A stretch of DNA of 64,000 nucleotides from Sphingosinicella sp942492965 (GCA_942492965.1 OW818656.1:2170001-2234000); one strand, 5' to 3'; shown: positions 34,453 through 43,782, counted from the first letter of the stretch. Program-made: numbers and translations. Notes: generated by a model from the letters alone, not told the origin.

Positions 34453-35477
34453 GCAAAGACGTCAGCTTTCCAAATGGGCCAGTCGAGTGCTCGGACGATT
34501 GCCGCATCTGCAAGCTCGGCGCTTCCAAATCGGTTCACGCCGAGAGCCCTGATCGCCTTGCGCTGCTCAGCTTCGCGTGCGGTGTCAAACGGTCCACCGG
34601 CCGCCTTGGTAAGGCACTCCGCCATCTCGGGGGTGAAGCCGCTTCGCGTAAGCGCGCGCTCGGCAAAAAAGAGTCTGCGCAAAATGTAAGATTGGCGCGA
34701 AGCCTTGAGGCTCTCAAACAGGCGGGCCTCCTCGGCAAGGCCAACATCAAGGCCTTTGGAGAGCCCTGCGCGCACAGCGGCGACGGTCGCCAGCGGCGCT
34801 TCCCAGCCTGGCGTCCGCGCATGAACTTCGGCTTCAACTCGGTCGAGGAGAAAAGAACCGTCTTGCAGGTCGCTTGTCTGCCAGCCGAGTTTCGCAACAG
34901 ACCGCTTCGGCGTCCGCCGGTTGGCATGAAGCAGGCCGGCCGTCTGCAGGTCGCCTTCAACCAAGGCGTCGATAAGGCCAATTTCGAGTGCGGTAACGGC
35001 ATCGATAGAATGCGCACCGATCAGCAGGTCAAGTGCAGCCTCAAGACCCAGCAGTCGCGGGAGAAATTGCGTGCCGCCGAATGTTGCCAGCAGGCCCAGC
35101 CGCACTTCAGGAAGGCCAAAGCGTGTTCCAGGGAGCGCGATCCGATAATCGGCACAGTACGCAATGACCACGCCGCCACCCAGTACGTTGCCGTGCATGG
35201 CAGCGATGACGGGTTGCGGCGCGGCAGCGCAGGCTTCCGCAAGGTCAAGAAGTCCTGCACCTTCCAGCGGCCGATCAAGTTCGGAGATATCGGCGCCGGA
35301 GAAAAAGGTTCGGCCTGTGCAAAGCACAAGGATTGCCGTCGCATCGCTCTGGGCCATTTCATTCACTGCGACGACAAGCCCGTCCCGAACGGCACGGCTA
35401 AGTGCATTCACCGGGGGGTTGTCCACGACAATCATACCGACGTCGCCGCGGCGCATACATTTCACGGGATTGTTCAT
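34437..35477 (-). CDS. Enoyl-CoA hydratase with truncated FadB-like C-terminal extension
   Basis: 346 residues. The N-terminal 190 residues are a crotonase: MHGNVLGGGVVIAYCADYRI (oxyanion), then FGLPEVRLGLLATFGGTQFL with the catalytic Glu in LPE. The following segment (AVRAGLSKGLDVGLAEEARL, then SRQSYILRRLFFAERALTRS) matches the linker helix of FadB/peroxisomal multifunctional enzymes, right before the NAD-binding 3-hydroxyacyl-CoA dehydrogenase domain would start. That domain is missing; instead about 70 residues of unrelated sequence close the protein. Dehydrogenation must be done by another protein, such as the SDR at 35528. Confidence 0.85.
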   Translation of the reverse strand: MNNPVKCMRRGDVGMIVVDNPPVNALSRAVRDGLVVAVNEMAQSDATAILVLCTGRTFFSGADISELDRPLEGAGLLDLAEACAAAPQPVIAAMHGNVLGGGVVIAYCADYRIALPGTRFGLPEVRLGLLATFGGTQFLPRLLGLEAALDLLIGAHSIDAVTALEIGLIDALVEGDLQTAGLLHANRRTPKRSVAKLGWQTSDLQDGSFLLDRVEAEVHARTPGWEAPLATVAAVRAGLSKGLDVGLAEEARLFESLKASRQSYILRRLFFAERALTRSGFTPEMAECLTKAAGGPFDTAREAEQRKAIRALGVNRFGSAELADAAIVRALDWPIWKADVFAHDLS

Positions 35478-35527
35478 GCGACAGGCCCCATCGTTTCTAA
35501 TCTCGTCTAGATCAAGGAGATTTTTGT

Positions 35528-36433
35528 ATGACTAAAGAACTTCGCTTTGAGGGCAAAGTGGCGATCGTCACGGGAGCGGGAGGGGGGCTTGGCCGTGCAC
35601 ATGCGCTCTTGCTCGGTGCTCGCGGCGCTCATGTTCTGGTGAATGACATTGGGTCTTCAGCGAGCGGAACCGGCACTGATGCCGGACCCGCAGAGACCGT
35701 GGCGAGTGCCATTCGAGCTGCCGGTGGGAGTGCTATGGCGAATACGGACTCTGTGCTGGAAGGCGAGCAGATTGTGGCTGCGGCACTGGATTGTTTCGGC
35801 CGGGTAGATATTCTTATTAACAACGCGGGCTTTCTGCGTGACGTGGCGTTTCACAAGATGCAGGTGCAGGACTGGGACGATCTTTACGATGTTCATCTGC
35901 GCGGTGCTTTTCGGACCACGCACGCTGCTTGGCCGTACTTGCGGGATCAGGCTTATGGGCGTGTGGTCAACACATCCTCAGCGGCTGGCATCTATGGAAA
36001 CTTTGGCCAGGTTCACTATTCGACCTTCAAGCTTGCTTTGCACGGTTTCAGCCAGGCGCTTGCAGTGGAAGGCAGGGGGCGGAACATCCACGTGAACTCT
36101 ATAGCACCAGCTGCAGATTCCCGACTAACCCGTACGGTCATGACCGCAGAGCAACTGGCGCCCATGAGATCCGAATTGGTTAGTCCACTCGTTGCATGGT
36201 TGTGCCATGACAGTTGTCAAGAAACTGGTGGTTTGTTCGAGGTTGGCGGCGGCTGGACGGCGAAATTGCGCTGGGCGCGCACGAAGGGGGCACGGATTGC
36301 CGGCGGGGTCGATCACTCACCGGAGGATGTGGCTGCTGCATGGGCCGAAATTACCGATTTCGATGACGCAGAGGCTCCTGGGTCCTTCCAGGAAGGGATG
36401 GCGCCGTTCTCTGCCATCATGGCAGCAAGCTGA
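35528..36433 (+). CDS. SDR family (3R)-hydroxyacyl-CoA dehydrogenase, HSD17B4/MFE-2-like
   Basis: 301 residues, start preceded by AAGGAGA. Cofactor motif VTGAGGGLGRAHALLLGARG with the Asp of VNDIG favouring NAD, then NNAGFLRDVAFHKM, and the catalytic Ser and YxxxK in NTSSAAGIYGNFGQVHYSTF followed by K. FLRDVAFHKM and NSIAPAADSRLT are hallmarks of the dehydrogenase domain of peroxisomal multifunctional enzyme 2. It should oxidise the (3R)-hydroxyacyl-CoA made by the MaoC pair. It is divergent from the truncated FadB-like gene. Confidence 0.92.
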   Translation: MTKELRFEGKVAIVTGAGGGLGRAHALLLGARGAHVLVNDIGSSASGTGTDAGPAETVASAIRAAGGSAMANTDSVLEGEQIVAAALDCFGRVDILINNAGFLRDVAFHKMQVQDWDDLYDVHLRGAFRTTHAAWPYLRDQAYGRVVNTSSAAGIYGNFGQVHYSTFKLALHGFSQALAVEGRGRNIHVNSIAPAADSRLTRTVMTAEQLAPMRSELVSPLVAWLCHDSCQETGGLFEVGGGWTAKLRWARTKGARIAGGVDHSPEDVAAAWAEITDFDDAEAPGSFQEGMAPFSAIMAAS

Positions 36434-36442
36434 GCACTGTTC

Positions 36443-37210
36443 ATGGCAATCCGACTTGAAACCGACCAGGTGGGTACCGTCGCCAGGATTCGGCTGGCGT
36501 CAGCAGAACGCGGTAATGCACTGAAGCCGGACGACCTTGCCTGCATTGCGGATTTGGTCGACCAGCTTGCGGAAGCGCCCGGTGTTCGCGCAATCATTGT
36601 TACGGGAAGCGGCTCCGTATTTTCCGCTGGTGCGGATCTTGCCGATCTGTCTTCTGTTGGAGATGAAACTCTCGCAAATATTTTCGAAACGCAAACCGTC
36701 CGGATTTCTGAAGTATTCGAGCGCTGTCGTGTGCCCACGATCGTGTCCGTAAATGGAGCGGCGGCCGGCGCTGCCTGTAGCTTTGCCTTGATGGCGGATA
36801 TTGCGATCGCTGCTGACACGGCTCGTTTTCTCTTTCCCTTTGCGCGGCTTGGCCTGGTGCCAGACGCCGGATCAACCCTGCTGCTTGCGCAGCGGATCGG
36901 TGGCGGTCATGCGCGTCGTGTGTTGCTACAGGGCGGGAGCATCAGTGCGACCCAGGCGCTGAGCTGGGGCCTCGTCGCATCCGTTCACACGGCTCCGGAG
37001 CTGGATGAGGCAGCAGTGGCCGCAGCCTCCCGGCTGGGTGCCATGCCAGCCGGCATTCATCTCGCCATTCGCAACCTGCTGCAAGATAGTGCCGTCTTAC
37101 GGCGCGGCCTTATGCGGGAAGCCAATGCCCAAGCTGTCCGCCTCCAGGATCCCGAGACGCGGGCGGCGATAGCCGAAGCGGCTCAGTCTCTCTCTGCGTC
37201 ACGGCGCTAG
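36443..37210 (+). CDS. Enoyl-CoA hydratase/isomerase, PaaG-like
   Basis: 255 residues. Crotonase motifs are SGSVFSAGADLADLSS, VNGAAAGAACSFALMADIAI, and FPFARLGLVPDAGSTLLLAQ. The last motif has F where hydratases carry the first catalytic Glu and keeps the Asp of PDAGST, the pattern of PaaG-type isomerases rather than classical hydratases. It may therefore shift a double bond in the acyl chain. It is 9 bp downstream of the SDR gene and ends the plus-strand operon. Confidence 0.88.
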   Translation: MAIRLETDQVGTVARIRLASAERGNALKPDDLACIADLVDQLAEAPGVRAIIVTGSGSVFSAGADLADLSSVGDETLANIFETQTVRISEVFERCRVPTIVSVNGAAAGAACSFALMADIAIAADTARFLFPFARLGLVPDAGSTLLLAQRIGGGHARRVLLQGGSISATQALSWGLVASVHTAPELDEAAVAAASRLGAMPAGIHLAIRNLLQDSAVLRRGLMREANAQAVRLQDPETRAAIAEAAQSLSASRR

Positions 37211-37278
37211 TAAATTTGTCGATTGAAGAATCATTGCTTGGATGCGTTCGGATCGCTGAACCAAAGTCCTTCGCCTGT

Positions 37279-38184
37279 TTAGGCAACGTTAGCGTGTTTG
37301 GCCGCGAATTGACGCTCGGCTGCATCAATCGTGTTGGATAGCAGCATCGTGACGGTCATAGGACCCACGCCACCGGGTACTGGCGTGATGTAGGAAGCTT
37401 TCGCGGAAACGCCTGCGAAATCGACGTCACCGACAATTTGCCCTTCAGGTAGGCGATTTATGCCGACGTCGACGACAACGGCGCCTCGCTTTACCATCGG
37501 TGCTGTTATGAGCATCGGTACGCCAGCTGCAACAACAAGAATGTCCGCCAAGATCGTGAATTGCGCTAGATCGCGCGTTTTAGCGTGACAGATCGACACC
37601 GTAGCGTCCCGCGCCATAAGCATTAGCGCAACCGGCTTGCCGACAATGTTGCTTGCGCCGACTACCACAACATTCTGACCTTCAATTGGTATGTCGGCGT
37701 GCTCAAGAAGCTTGAGTACACCATAGGGTGTGCAAGGTGAGAATACAGTCCGACCGGTGACAAGACCGCCAACATTGTAGAGATGAAAGCCGTCCACGTC
37801 CTTGTTGATATCTATTGCATCCAGAACGGCGGCCATATCGATATGAGGTGGGAGTGGGAGTTGAACGAGGATGCCGTGGGTGTGCACATCAGTATTGAGC
37901 TCGCTGATAAGAGCGAGCAATTCATCCGTGGTTACGATCGATCCGCGGCGGATTGTTCTGGAGCGTATACCGACCATCTCGCAGGCGCGGACCTTGTTGG
38001 CGACGTACAAAGCGGACGCGGCATCATCACCGACGAGTATGACTGCCAAACTGGGCGTGATGCCGGCTGAGTGGCGAAATGCCTCTGCACGAGTCTTCAA
38101 TCCTTTCCGCATTGATGCGGCAAGAGCGCGGCCATCAATTCTTCGGGCGGCGAGGTCTTCGGTGATCAGTGAAACCTGGTTCAT
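37279..38184 (-). CDS. folD: FolD bifunctional methylene-THF dehydrogenase/cyclohydrolase
   Basis: 301 residues. Family signatures: PSLAVILVGDDAASALYVAN followed by the catalytic K, then ILVQLPLPPHID, KDVDGFHLYNVGGL, and TPVPGGVGPMTVTMLL. The protein interconverts methylene-, methenyl- and formyl-tetrahydrofolate. FolD is normally a single housekeeping gene, so a copy inside a catabolic island suggests handling of one-carbon units from substrate degradation, for example O- or N-demethylation. It may also simply be a passenger paralogue. A 20-bp palindrome lies 225 bp upstream. Confidence 0.93.
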   Translation of the reverse strand: MNQVSLITEDLAARRIDGRALAASMRKGLKTRAEAFRHSAGITPSLAVILVGDDAASALYVANKVRACEMVGIRSRTIRRGSIVTTDELLALISELNTDVHTHGILVQLPLPPHIDMAAVLDAIDINKDVDGFHLYNVGGLVTGRTVFSPCTPYGVLKLLEHADIPIEGQNVVVVGASNIVGKPVALMLMARDATVSICHAKTRDLAQFTILADILVVAAGVPMLITAPMVKRGAVVVDVGINRLPEGQIVGDVDFAGVSAKASYITPVPGGVGPMTVTMLLSNTIDAAERQFAAKHANVA

Positions 38185-38408
38185 TGGACAATAACGATCC
38201 TCAATGTATTCGTAACAACGCGAGCGGCATTTTTAGACGCTGGAGAATTACGGTTGGGCCGGCAATTTCTGTTTATGTCGAGGTTCACCTGAGCTTCGCG
38301 GAGGGGCTCCATGGCTCTCTGCCGCCTCCTCACCCTTCGAGGGCGGTTCGTCGTTCTGGTAGTCGATGGATAGAATTGCCGTAGGACTGCTCATTTACAG
38401 CAAACAAT

Positions 38409-38428
38409 AACATAGACAAGTCTATGTT
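38409..38428. promoter_or_regulatory. TetR-type operator palindrome upstream of folD
   Basis: AACATAGAC-AA-GTCTATGTT is a perfect inverted repeat with 9-bp arms. It lies between folD and the TetR gene, just after the TetR stop. The half-site AACATAGAC recurs at 39120-39128 in front of the TetR start. The remaining bases of 38185-38461 show no gene. Confidence 0.6.
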
Positions 38429-38461
38429 TTATGCAAGGCTGCATTGAGCCTAGGTTGTAAC

Positions 38462-39097
38462 TTAATTCTTCCGTGTGGGAGGGACGCCGACCAGCGCTTC
38501 CTTGTAGTAAATGTAAATGTCGAGACGCTCAGCGCTACTTTCCATAATTTCAAGTGCTTGATAACCAACTTGGTGAAAGTAGGCGATACGGGCACGGATA
38601 AAAGCGCGCTGCTCGTCGTAGCCAAATTTCTGAAAGATGTTCTTGAGAAGTTCAATTCTCTTTTCATCTACGCGGCGAACAACAGCTTCCACGAGCTTGG
38701 AGGTATGCGCCCATGCGCGAACCGCACTATCGTAAGCTGGGCTATAGTCGCTCTCTGCGAGCCACACCTTGAACAGGGCGTCAATCTGCTTCTCTGGATC
38801 GTTACCGGCCATCGCTACAGCCTTGAACATCGGTCCGCTATTGAACTTCTCCCAGTCTTCGAGAAGTTGATCGAGCAACTCTCCCCTGTTTTTGAAATGA
38901 TGATAGAAACTGCCCGTCGTAACACCTAGTTGTACAGCAAGTGGCTCGACCTTCACGCGCTCAATACCATCGGAAATCAGTGTTTTCCGGGCCGCATCTA
39001 GCCAGTCGCCGCGGTCCCGCTTCGGGGCCTTGTCCGGTCGCTTCGGTCGGCGGATAGGCGTTGTCCGCGTCCGGCGCCTTTGCCCTTCATCGGTCAC
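38462..39097 (-). CDS. TetR family regulator next to folD
   Basis: 211 residues from the GTG at 39097, chosen because GAGAGGGGGGG lies just upstream; an ATG at 39124 has no ribosome site. A basic, disordered start (RRRTRTTPIRRPKRPDKAPK) precedes the helix-turn-helix (VKVEPLAVQLGVTTGSFYHH). The C-terminal domain has the YDSAVRAWAHTSKLVEAVVR segment of the TetR_C_33-like groups. It probably controls folD and itself through the AACATAGAC elements. It separates the acyl-CoA module from the peptidase module. Confidence 0.88.
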   Translation of the reverse strand: MTDEGQRRRTRTTPIRRPKRPDKAPKRDRGDWLDAARKTLISDGIERVKVEPLAVQLGVTTGSFYHHFKNRGELLDQLLEDWEKFNSGPMFKAVAMAGNDPEKQIDALFKVWLAESDYSPAYDSAVRAWAHTSKLVEAVVRRVDEKRIELLKNIFQKFGYDEQRAFIRARIAYFHQVGYQALEIMESSAERLDIYIYYKEALVGVPPTRKN

Positions 39098-39119
39098 ATG
39101 CCCCCCCCTCTCGCTGTAA

Positions 39120-39128
39120 AACATAGAC
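39120..39128. promoter_or_regulatory. TetR operator half-site before the regulator gene
   Basis: AACATAGAC repeats one arm of the 38409-38428 palindrome. It lies 23 bp upstream of the GTG start of the TetR gene, a position suited to autoregulation. Only one arm is clear. Confidence 0.4.
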
Positions 39129-39294
39129 CACTGCACGCAATGCTCATGCGTTGCGCTTGTCGCGCTGGCAAGGCCTAGAATCAAGATCGGGACCATCTGC
39201 AGCGCGACACGACCGATCGACGCCACCATGCAGACTGAGCTTTGAGCGCGCCGAAGATACGGATTCTACAGAGGTTTTCGTTCAGCATGGACCG

Positions 39295-41325
39295 TCAGGT
39301 TTCGACAGGTTCCGGCGGCATAAACCGCTCCAGCCAGTCGATCTGACGGGCGACGGAGTCGATGAGGGCTGGAAGTTCCCGTATGCCGTGACCTTCACGT
39401 GGATAGGTGAGCAGTACAGATTCTATACCGTTGAGTGTCAAGGCTCGGTGGAATTCGAGGGCTTGCGTCGGCGGCGTATTTCGATCTTTTGCTCCGCAGA
39501 TGCTGAGGGTGGGCGTGCGCGCTCGATGCGCGAAATGAATCGGGCTTCTTGAAAAATAGCGTCCGGCCGGGGCGTGGGGGTCGTCAGCCAAAAACGTGTC
39601 GCAGAAATGGGGGATGTGCGATGTGAATCGCTGACTGACCCAATCTGTGACGGGGCAGACGGGGATGGCTGCAGCAAACCGGTCATCCTGCGTGATCAGC
39701 CATGTTGTCATGAACCCGCCATAGCTTCCGCCTGTGACCCCAAGTTTGGTCGGCTCGGCGATGCCAAGCCGAATCATCGCCTCTAGGCCTGAGAGATAGT
39801 CTTGGGTATCCGCGCCACCCATATCTCCGAACACGTGGCGTGCGTAAGCATCACCGCGTCCGCTCGAGCCTCGCGGATTAGGGAGCAGAATGGCATAGCC
39901 ACGGGCGAGGAGAGTCATGTGCTTGACGGACTTCCCGAGGTATTTCGGCCGCCAGCACCACACAGGACCACCGTGAATGTCGAGTACGAGAGGATGGGGA
40001 CCGGAATGCTGCGGTGTGAGCAGCCATCCCTGAATTTCCAGTCCATCAGGGGCGATCCATGTGACGTTTTGCGCCTCTCCCAGTGATGTGATTACGTCGC
40101 GGCCGGTATCAAAGCTCAAAATCACTCGGTATTGGCCATCACGTAGCGATACGAGCGTGGGAGGATCATTGAAGCCTTCGCATAGGAATACAACGTCACC
40201 GGGGCTGGAGCCAATAGGGTATATACGAGGGTAAGGTGTACCGGAGGGGGTCTGATCGCACGAGCGCCAGACAAACCTTAGATCTCCCGTAATCGAGACG
40301 ACCCCAATAAGACTCTCTGGGCTGTGATACGCAGAAAACAGAATGTTATCGTCTCCCCGCCAATGGCATTGGACAACGTCGACATTCAATTCTTCCAATT
40401 CTTGAACCACACCAGACGCGACATCAACGATGCGGAGGTCTCCAGCAACAACGGTGCGATCACTACTGAGGGCTTCGACGAAGGCAACGCGGCATCCGGA
40501 CGGGGAAGACGCCAGCCAACCGATCTGTCGATCGGGCGAGCACAGAATACGAACCGCGCCATTGCTGATGTCGAAAATCCGTAGATCGGACTGGTACCAA
40601 GCAGCTTCGTCGGGACGGTCGGAGCATACCGCTACGATACTGTTTGTACCGCACCAGATGGCATCCCAGACATTCGAACCTTCCGGGCTGCATCTCGAAA
40701 GTGTGTTTGAGGTCAGCTCTAAGTGCCAAGTGCTGCGCCAGGCACTGTCCTGGTCGTCTTTTTCAATCCGAGGATACCAGTTCGGCAAGGCGTCATCTTG
40801 AATGGCTACCGAAAAGCCCCCCTGTGCGCCGGCCAAATCTGCATCAGCGCCGGCAATTCCAAGCAGAATCTTTTCACCGCACGGTGACCAGTGGAAGTAC
40901 TCGATCCAGCCGGTGGGCGCCCTGACGACGTGGTGATTGCTCTCGTCTCGTTCTAATACGTGCAGTTCAGAACAGCCTGGGTGCTCGCCCTCTGAAATAA
41001 AGGCGATCCGCTTGCCGGTCGGGCACCAGCGAGGAGCGCGGTCGGCCTTTCCTCGACTTGTCAGCCTTTCAACGCGACCGATTTCGAGATCGATAAGGAC
41101 GATTCGCGTCGTTGGCGAAGCGTTCGCGTCTTCAACGAATTCCGCGGCTGCTACGGCCGTCCTTCCGTCTGGGCAAATCGAAATATCTAAAAGATCAATG
41201 GGGGTATTACAGGCAGAACTCCATCTAATCTTTGCGCATTTTTCAATGAAATTTTTTGTATCTGAAATTTTATTTTCAATACCATTTGATACTATTTGAG
41301 GGTGATTTTGATGAACATCCGACAT
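39295..41325 (-). CDS. S9 family peptidase (acylaminoacyl-peptidase/DPP-like)
   Basis: 676 residues. An N-terminal beta-propeller of about 400 residues (for example PRWCPTGKRIAFISEGEHPG and WSPCGEKILLGIAG) caps a C-terminal alpha/beta-hydrolase domain. The nucleophile is in GVTGGSYGGFMTTWL, the Asp in ICGAKDRNTPPTQ, and the His in PREGHGIRELP. No signal peptide is seen, so it is probably cytoplasmic. The family removes acylated residues or short N-terminal peptides. It is divergent from the TonB receptor at 41572 and opens the peptidase module. Confidence 0.92.
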   Translation of the reverse strand: MSDVHQNHPQIVSNGIENKISDTKNFIEKCAKIRWSSACNTPIDLLDISICPDGRTAVAAAEFVEDANASPTTRIVLIDLEIGRVERLTSRGKADRAPRWCPTGKRIAFISEGEHPGCSELHVLERDESNHHVVRAPTGWIEYFHWSPCGEKILLGIAGADADLAGAQGGFSVAIQDDALPNWYPRIEKDDQDSAWRSTWHLELTSNTLSRCSPEGSNVWDAIWCGTNSIVAVCSDRPDEAAWYQSDLRIFDISNGAVRILCSPDRQIGWLASSPSGCRVAFVEALSSDRTVVAGDLRIVDVASGVVQELEELNVDVVQCHWRGDDNILFSAYHSPESLIGVVSITGDLRFVWRSCDQTPSGTPYPRIYPIGSSPGDVVFLCEGFNDPPTLVSLRDGQYRVILSFDTGRDVITSLGEAQNVTWIAPDGLEIQGWLLTPQHSGPHPLVLDIHGGPVWCWRPKYLGKSVKHMTLLARGYAILLPNPRGSSGRGDAYARHVFGDMGGADTQDYLSGLEAMIRLGIAEPTKLGVTGGSYGGFMTTWLITQDDRFAAAIPVCPVTDWVSQRFTSHIPHFCDTFLADDPHAPAGRYFSRSPIHFAHRARTPTLSICGAKDRNTPPTQALEFHRALTLNGIESVLLTYPREGHGIRELPALIDSVARQIDWLERFMPPEPVET

Positions 41326-41397
41326 ACATTTGCCTATTTTGATAACGTGAGGGTTTGAACGCGCATTTTTCGGAATTTTTGTTTCATTAGTATCAAA
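41285..41397. promoter_or_regulatory. Divergent promoter region with repeated TTTGATA elements
   Basis: TTTGATACTA (41285-41294) and its exact inverse TAGTATCAAA (41388-41397) flank a strikingly A/T-rich region between the S9 peptidase and TonB genes, with another TTTTGATA near 41337. They may be regulator sites. The left arm lies inside the first codons of the peptidase gene. No canonical promoter pair is certain in 41326-41571. Confidence 0.35.
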
Positions 41398-41571
41398 ATT
41401 CTAACGCGTGAACTGGGCTAAAACAGATTCCTCTTGCTCTTCTGGAAGCGCTTGACGGCCAACCATAGAGTGGTCTACGTTTCCTACATTCCGCGGCCCA
41501 AAGTAGCAACTGGCAACCCGCCGATCGCTGCACAGCATAGCGGTAAATCTAGAGCAAAAGGGGGATATGAG

Positions 41572-43782
41572 ATGGGGGATCTCGAGTTTAGGCGGCTGAT
41601 GTTGGCCGGTTGTAGCCTGGCAGTTCTTCTTGGCGGCAGTGCTTCGGCAAGCGCGGAGTCTGTCGGGCAGGTCGTTAGCGACGATATCGTCGTAACGGCG
41701 CGCAGGAAGGTGGAGCGGCTTCAGGACGTTCCCATTTCGGTGTCCAGCTTTGGCAGTGAGGAGATCGGTGAGCGGGGCTCGATTCGCATCAGAGATCTGA
41801 CTGCTTCGGTTCCAAACATGGCATTCATCGGAGGGGAAAACAGCTCACTGTCGATCGTCACGGTTCGTGGCATCACGAGCCAGACCCGGCTCAATCCGGG
41901 TTTTGATTCTTCGCTCGGCGTCTATGTTGATGGCGTCGTCCAGGGTAAGCTCTACTCATTCAACCAGGATTTGGCAGATGTGCAGCGGGTCGAGTTTCTC
42001 CGAGGACCGCAGGGCACACTGTTCGGCAAGAACGCGGCATCTGGCGCGATTAACATCGTCACAAGAACGCCAGGCGACACGTTCGAAGCGAATGTCGATG
42101 CCGATCTCAGCAATTACAATGGCAGACGTTTCTCCGCGTACGTGGGTGGTCCAGTAAGCGACTCGATTTCCGCGAGTATCGCACTCACCAACTTTGATCG
42201 GGACGGCTACATCAAAAACCTGGCGACAGGAGATCGCATCGCCGATGAGGACATGACGCAGGCGCGCGCCAAGATCGTGTTCAGGCCAAGCGAACGGCTG
42301 AATATTACGTTAAGCGGAGATACTTTGCGGGAGAATCAGCATCCGGTAGTCTCGCATATTATCTCCGGTTACGGCTATGTCGCTGATGCGGGCCTTTATA
42401 CCTCGAACGTGGACATCATCTCACTCAATCACCGCACTGTGCACGGCGGCGCACTCACGGGAACATATGATCTCGGAGATGACCTTCAGATCGTTTCCAT
42501 TACTGGGTATCGTGAAGCGAGAAGCCGCCGCGAGAACGACGGAGATATTGGTCCAGGCAATACAACGCGGACGGATGTGCTCAATGATCAGAACCAGTTC
42601 AGCCAGGAACTGCGGCTCGATAAAACGCGCGGCGCCCTTCAGTTTGTTGCGGGGCTATACTATCTGAATCAAAAGGTGGATGGCCACTCGAGCACTACAT
42701 TCCTTAGCACTCCGGCAAGCATATTTTCAGTACTGCGCAATGTTACCGGATCGACATTTGGCAGTGTTACATACAATAGCTATGCGGCTTTTGTGAATGC
42801 AGACTACACCTTGACGAGTCAGCTGACGGCGAGTGCGGGCGTGCGCTACACGCGGGACGAAAAAAAGCTCGATTATGCCCAGACCGGGTTCCCTTTAGGG
42901 CTGGCGCCCACGCTGGGGCGTCAAGTTGATAAGTCGGGTGAAGGCGACGTCTCTCCGACCGTGAGCCTGCGTTTCAAGCCGTCGGATGACATCACGTCCT
43001 ACGTGACGATTTCCAAGGGTTTCAAAAGCGGCGGCTGGAACGTCGATAATATTACCTCCTCAGCAATTACACAGTTCAGCCAGCTGCGCTTCGGCCCGGA
43101 ACGGGTGTGGAACTTTGAAGCTGGCTTTAAGTCCATGTTGTTCGACCGTCGTTTGACCTTCAATGCTGCTGTGTTCCACATGAAATACAGCGATATTCAG
43201 ACTGCGGCTCTCGTGCCTGCTATTGCGGGCTCGGCGGCATTGGTGTCTGTCGTGACGAACGCGGCGAAGGCGCGGTCCAATGGCTTCGAAGCCGAAATTG
43301 TCGCCAAACCATTTCCGGGGCTCGAAATCAGCGCAGGCGGTGGCTACTCGGACGCAAAATACTCGCGATATCTCGACACGACATCCGGCGGTGCGACGCT
43401 TGATTTCTCTGGGAACTATCTCCCCTACGCGCCGAAATGGACCGGTAATGCCTCGGTCGTGTATTCGCATGATCTCGGTGAAAATCTGGGTGTTCGCATT
43501 CGTGCAGATGTCAACCATACGGACAGCTACTTCGTGGACCGTTCCAATCTGGTTGCCTACAAGACGGAAGCCCAAACGTTTTTGAATGCGAGTGTGACGC
43601 TCCAGTCAAAGGCCTCGCCCGGATGGGATGTTACGTTGTATGCACGTAACCTGACAAAGGAAAGCCCAGTCATTAGTCGCAGCGTGGGTGGATTTGCAGT
43701 GCCCATCGGACTGGGTACAAGTGCGCTTGAAGCTTACGCGCCACCACGCATTTACGGCGTGCGCATCGGTTGGCACTACTGA
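41572..43782 (+). CDS. TonB-dependent outer membrane receptor (peptidase module)
   Basis: 736 residues from the ATG at 41572 (AAAGGGGG about 7 nt upstream); the frame is open further upstream without support. A signal peptide (LMLAGCSLAVLLGGSASASA) is followed by the TonB box region DDIVVTARRKVERLQDVPIS. The plug has GPQGTLFGKNAASGAINIVT and the barrel ends in YGVRIGWHY. The order TonB receptor then five hydrolases and a transporter suggests it imports peptides. It starts the long plus-strand gene run up to 53966. Confidence 0.94.
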   Translation: MGDLEFRRLMLAGCSLAVLLGGSASASAESVGQVVSDDIVVTARRKVERLQDVPISVSSFGSEEIGERGSIRIRDLTASVPNMAFIGGENSSLSIVTVRGITSQTRLNPGFDSSLGVYVDGVVQGKLYSFNQDLADVQRVEFLRGPQGTLFGKNAASGAINIVTRTPGDTFEANVDADLSNYNGRRFSAYVGGPVSDSISASIALTNFDRDGYIKNLATGDRIADEDMTQARAKIVFRPSERLNITLSGDTLRENQHPVVSHIISGYGYVADAGLYTSNVDIISLNHRTVHGGALTGTYDLGDDLQIVSITGYREARSRRENDGDIGPGNTTRTDVLNDQNQFSQELRLDKTRGALQFVAGLYYLNQKVDGHSSTTFLSTPASIFSVLRNVTGSTFGSVTYNSYAAFVNADYTLTSQLTASAGVRYTRDEKKLDYAQTGFPLGLAPTLGRQVDKSGEGDVSPTVSLRFKPSDDITSYVTISKGFKSGGWNVDNITSSAITQFSQLRFGPERVWNFEAGFKSMLFDRRLTFNAAVFHMKYSDIQTAALVPAIAGSAALVSVVTNAAKARSNGFEAEIVAKPFPGLEISAGGGYSDAKYSRYLDTTSGGATLDFSGNYLPYAPKWTGNASVVYSHDLGENLGVRIRADVNHTDSYFVDRSNLVAYKTEAQTFLNASVTLQSKASPGWDVTLYARNLTKESPVISRSVGGFAVPIGLGTSALEAYAPPRIYGVRIGWHY

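Noticed and set aside
41434..41571. Upstream 46-codon extension of the TonB receptor
   Set aside because: The signal peptide begins shortly after the ATG at 41572, which has a good ribosome site; the extension would bury it.
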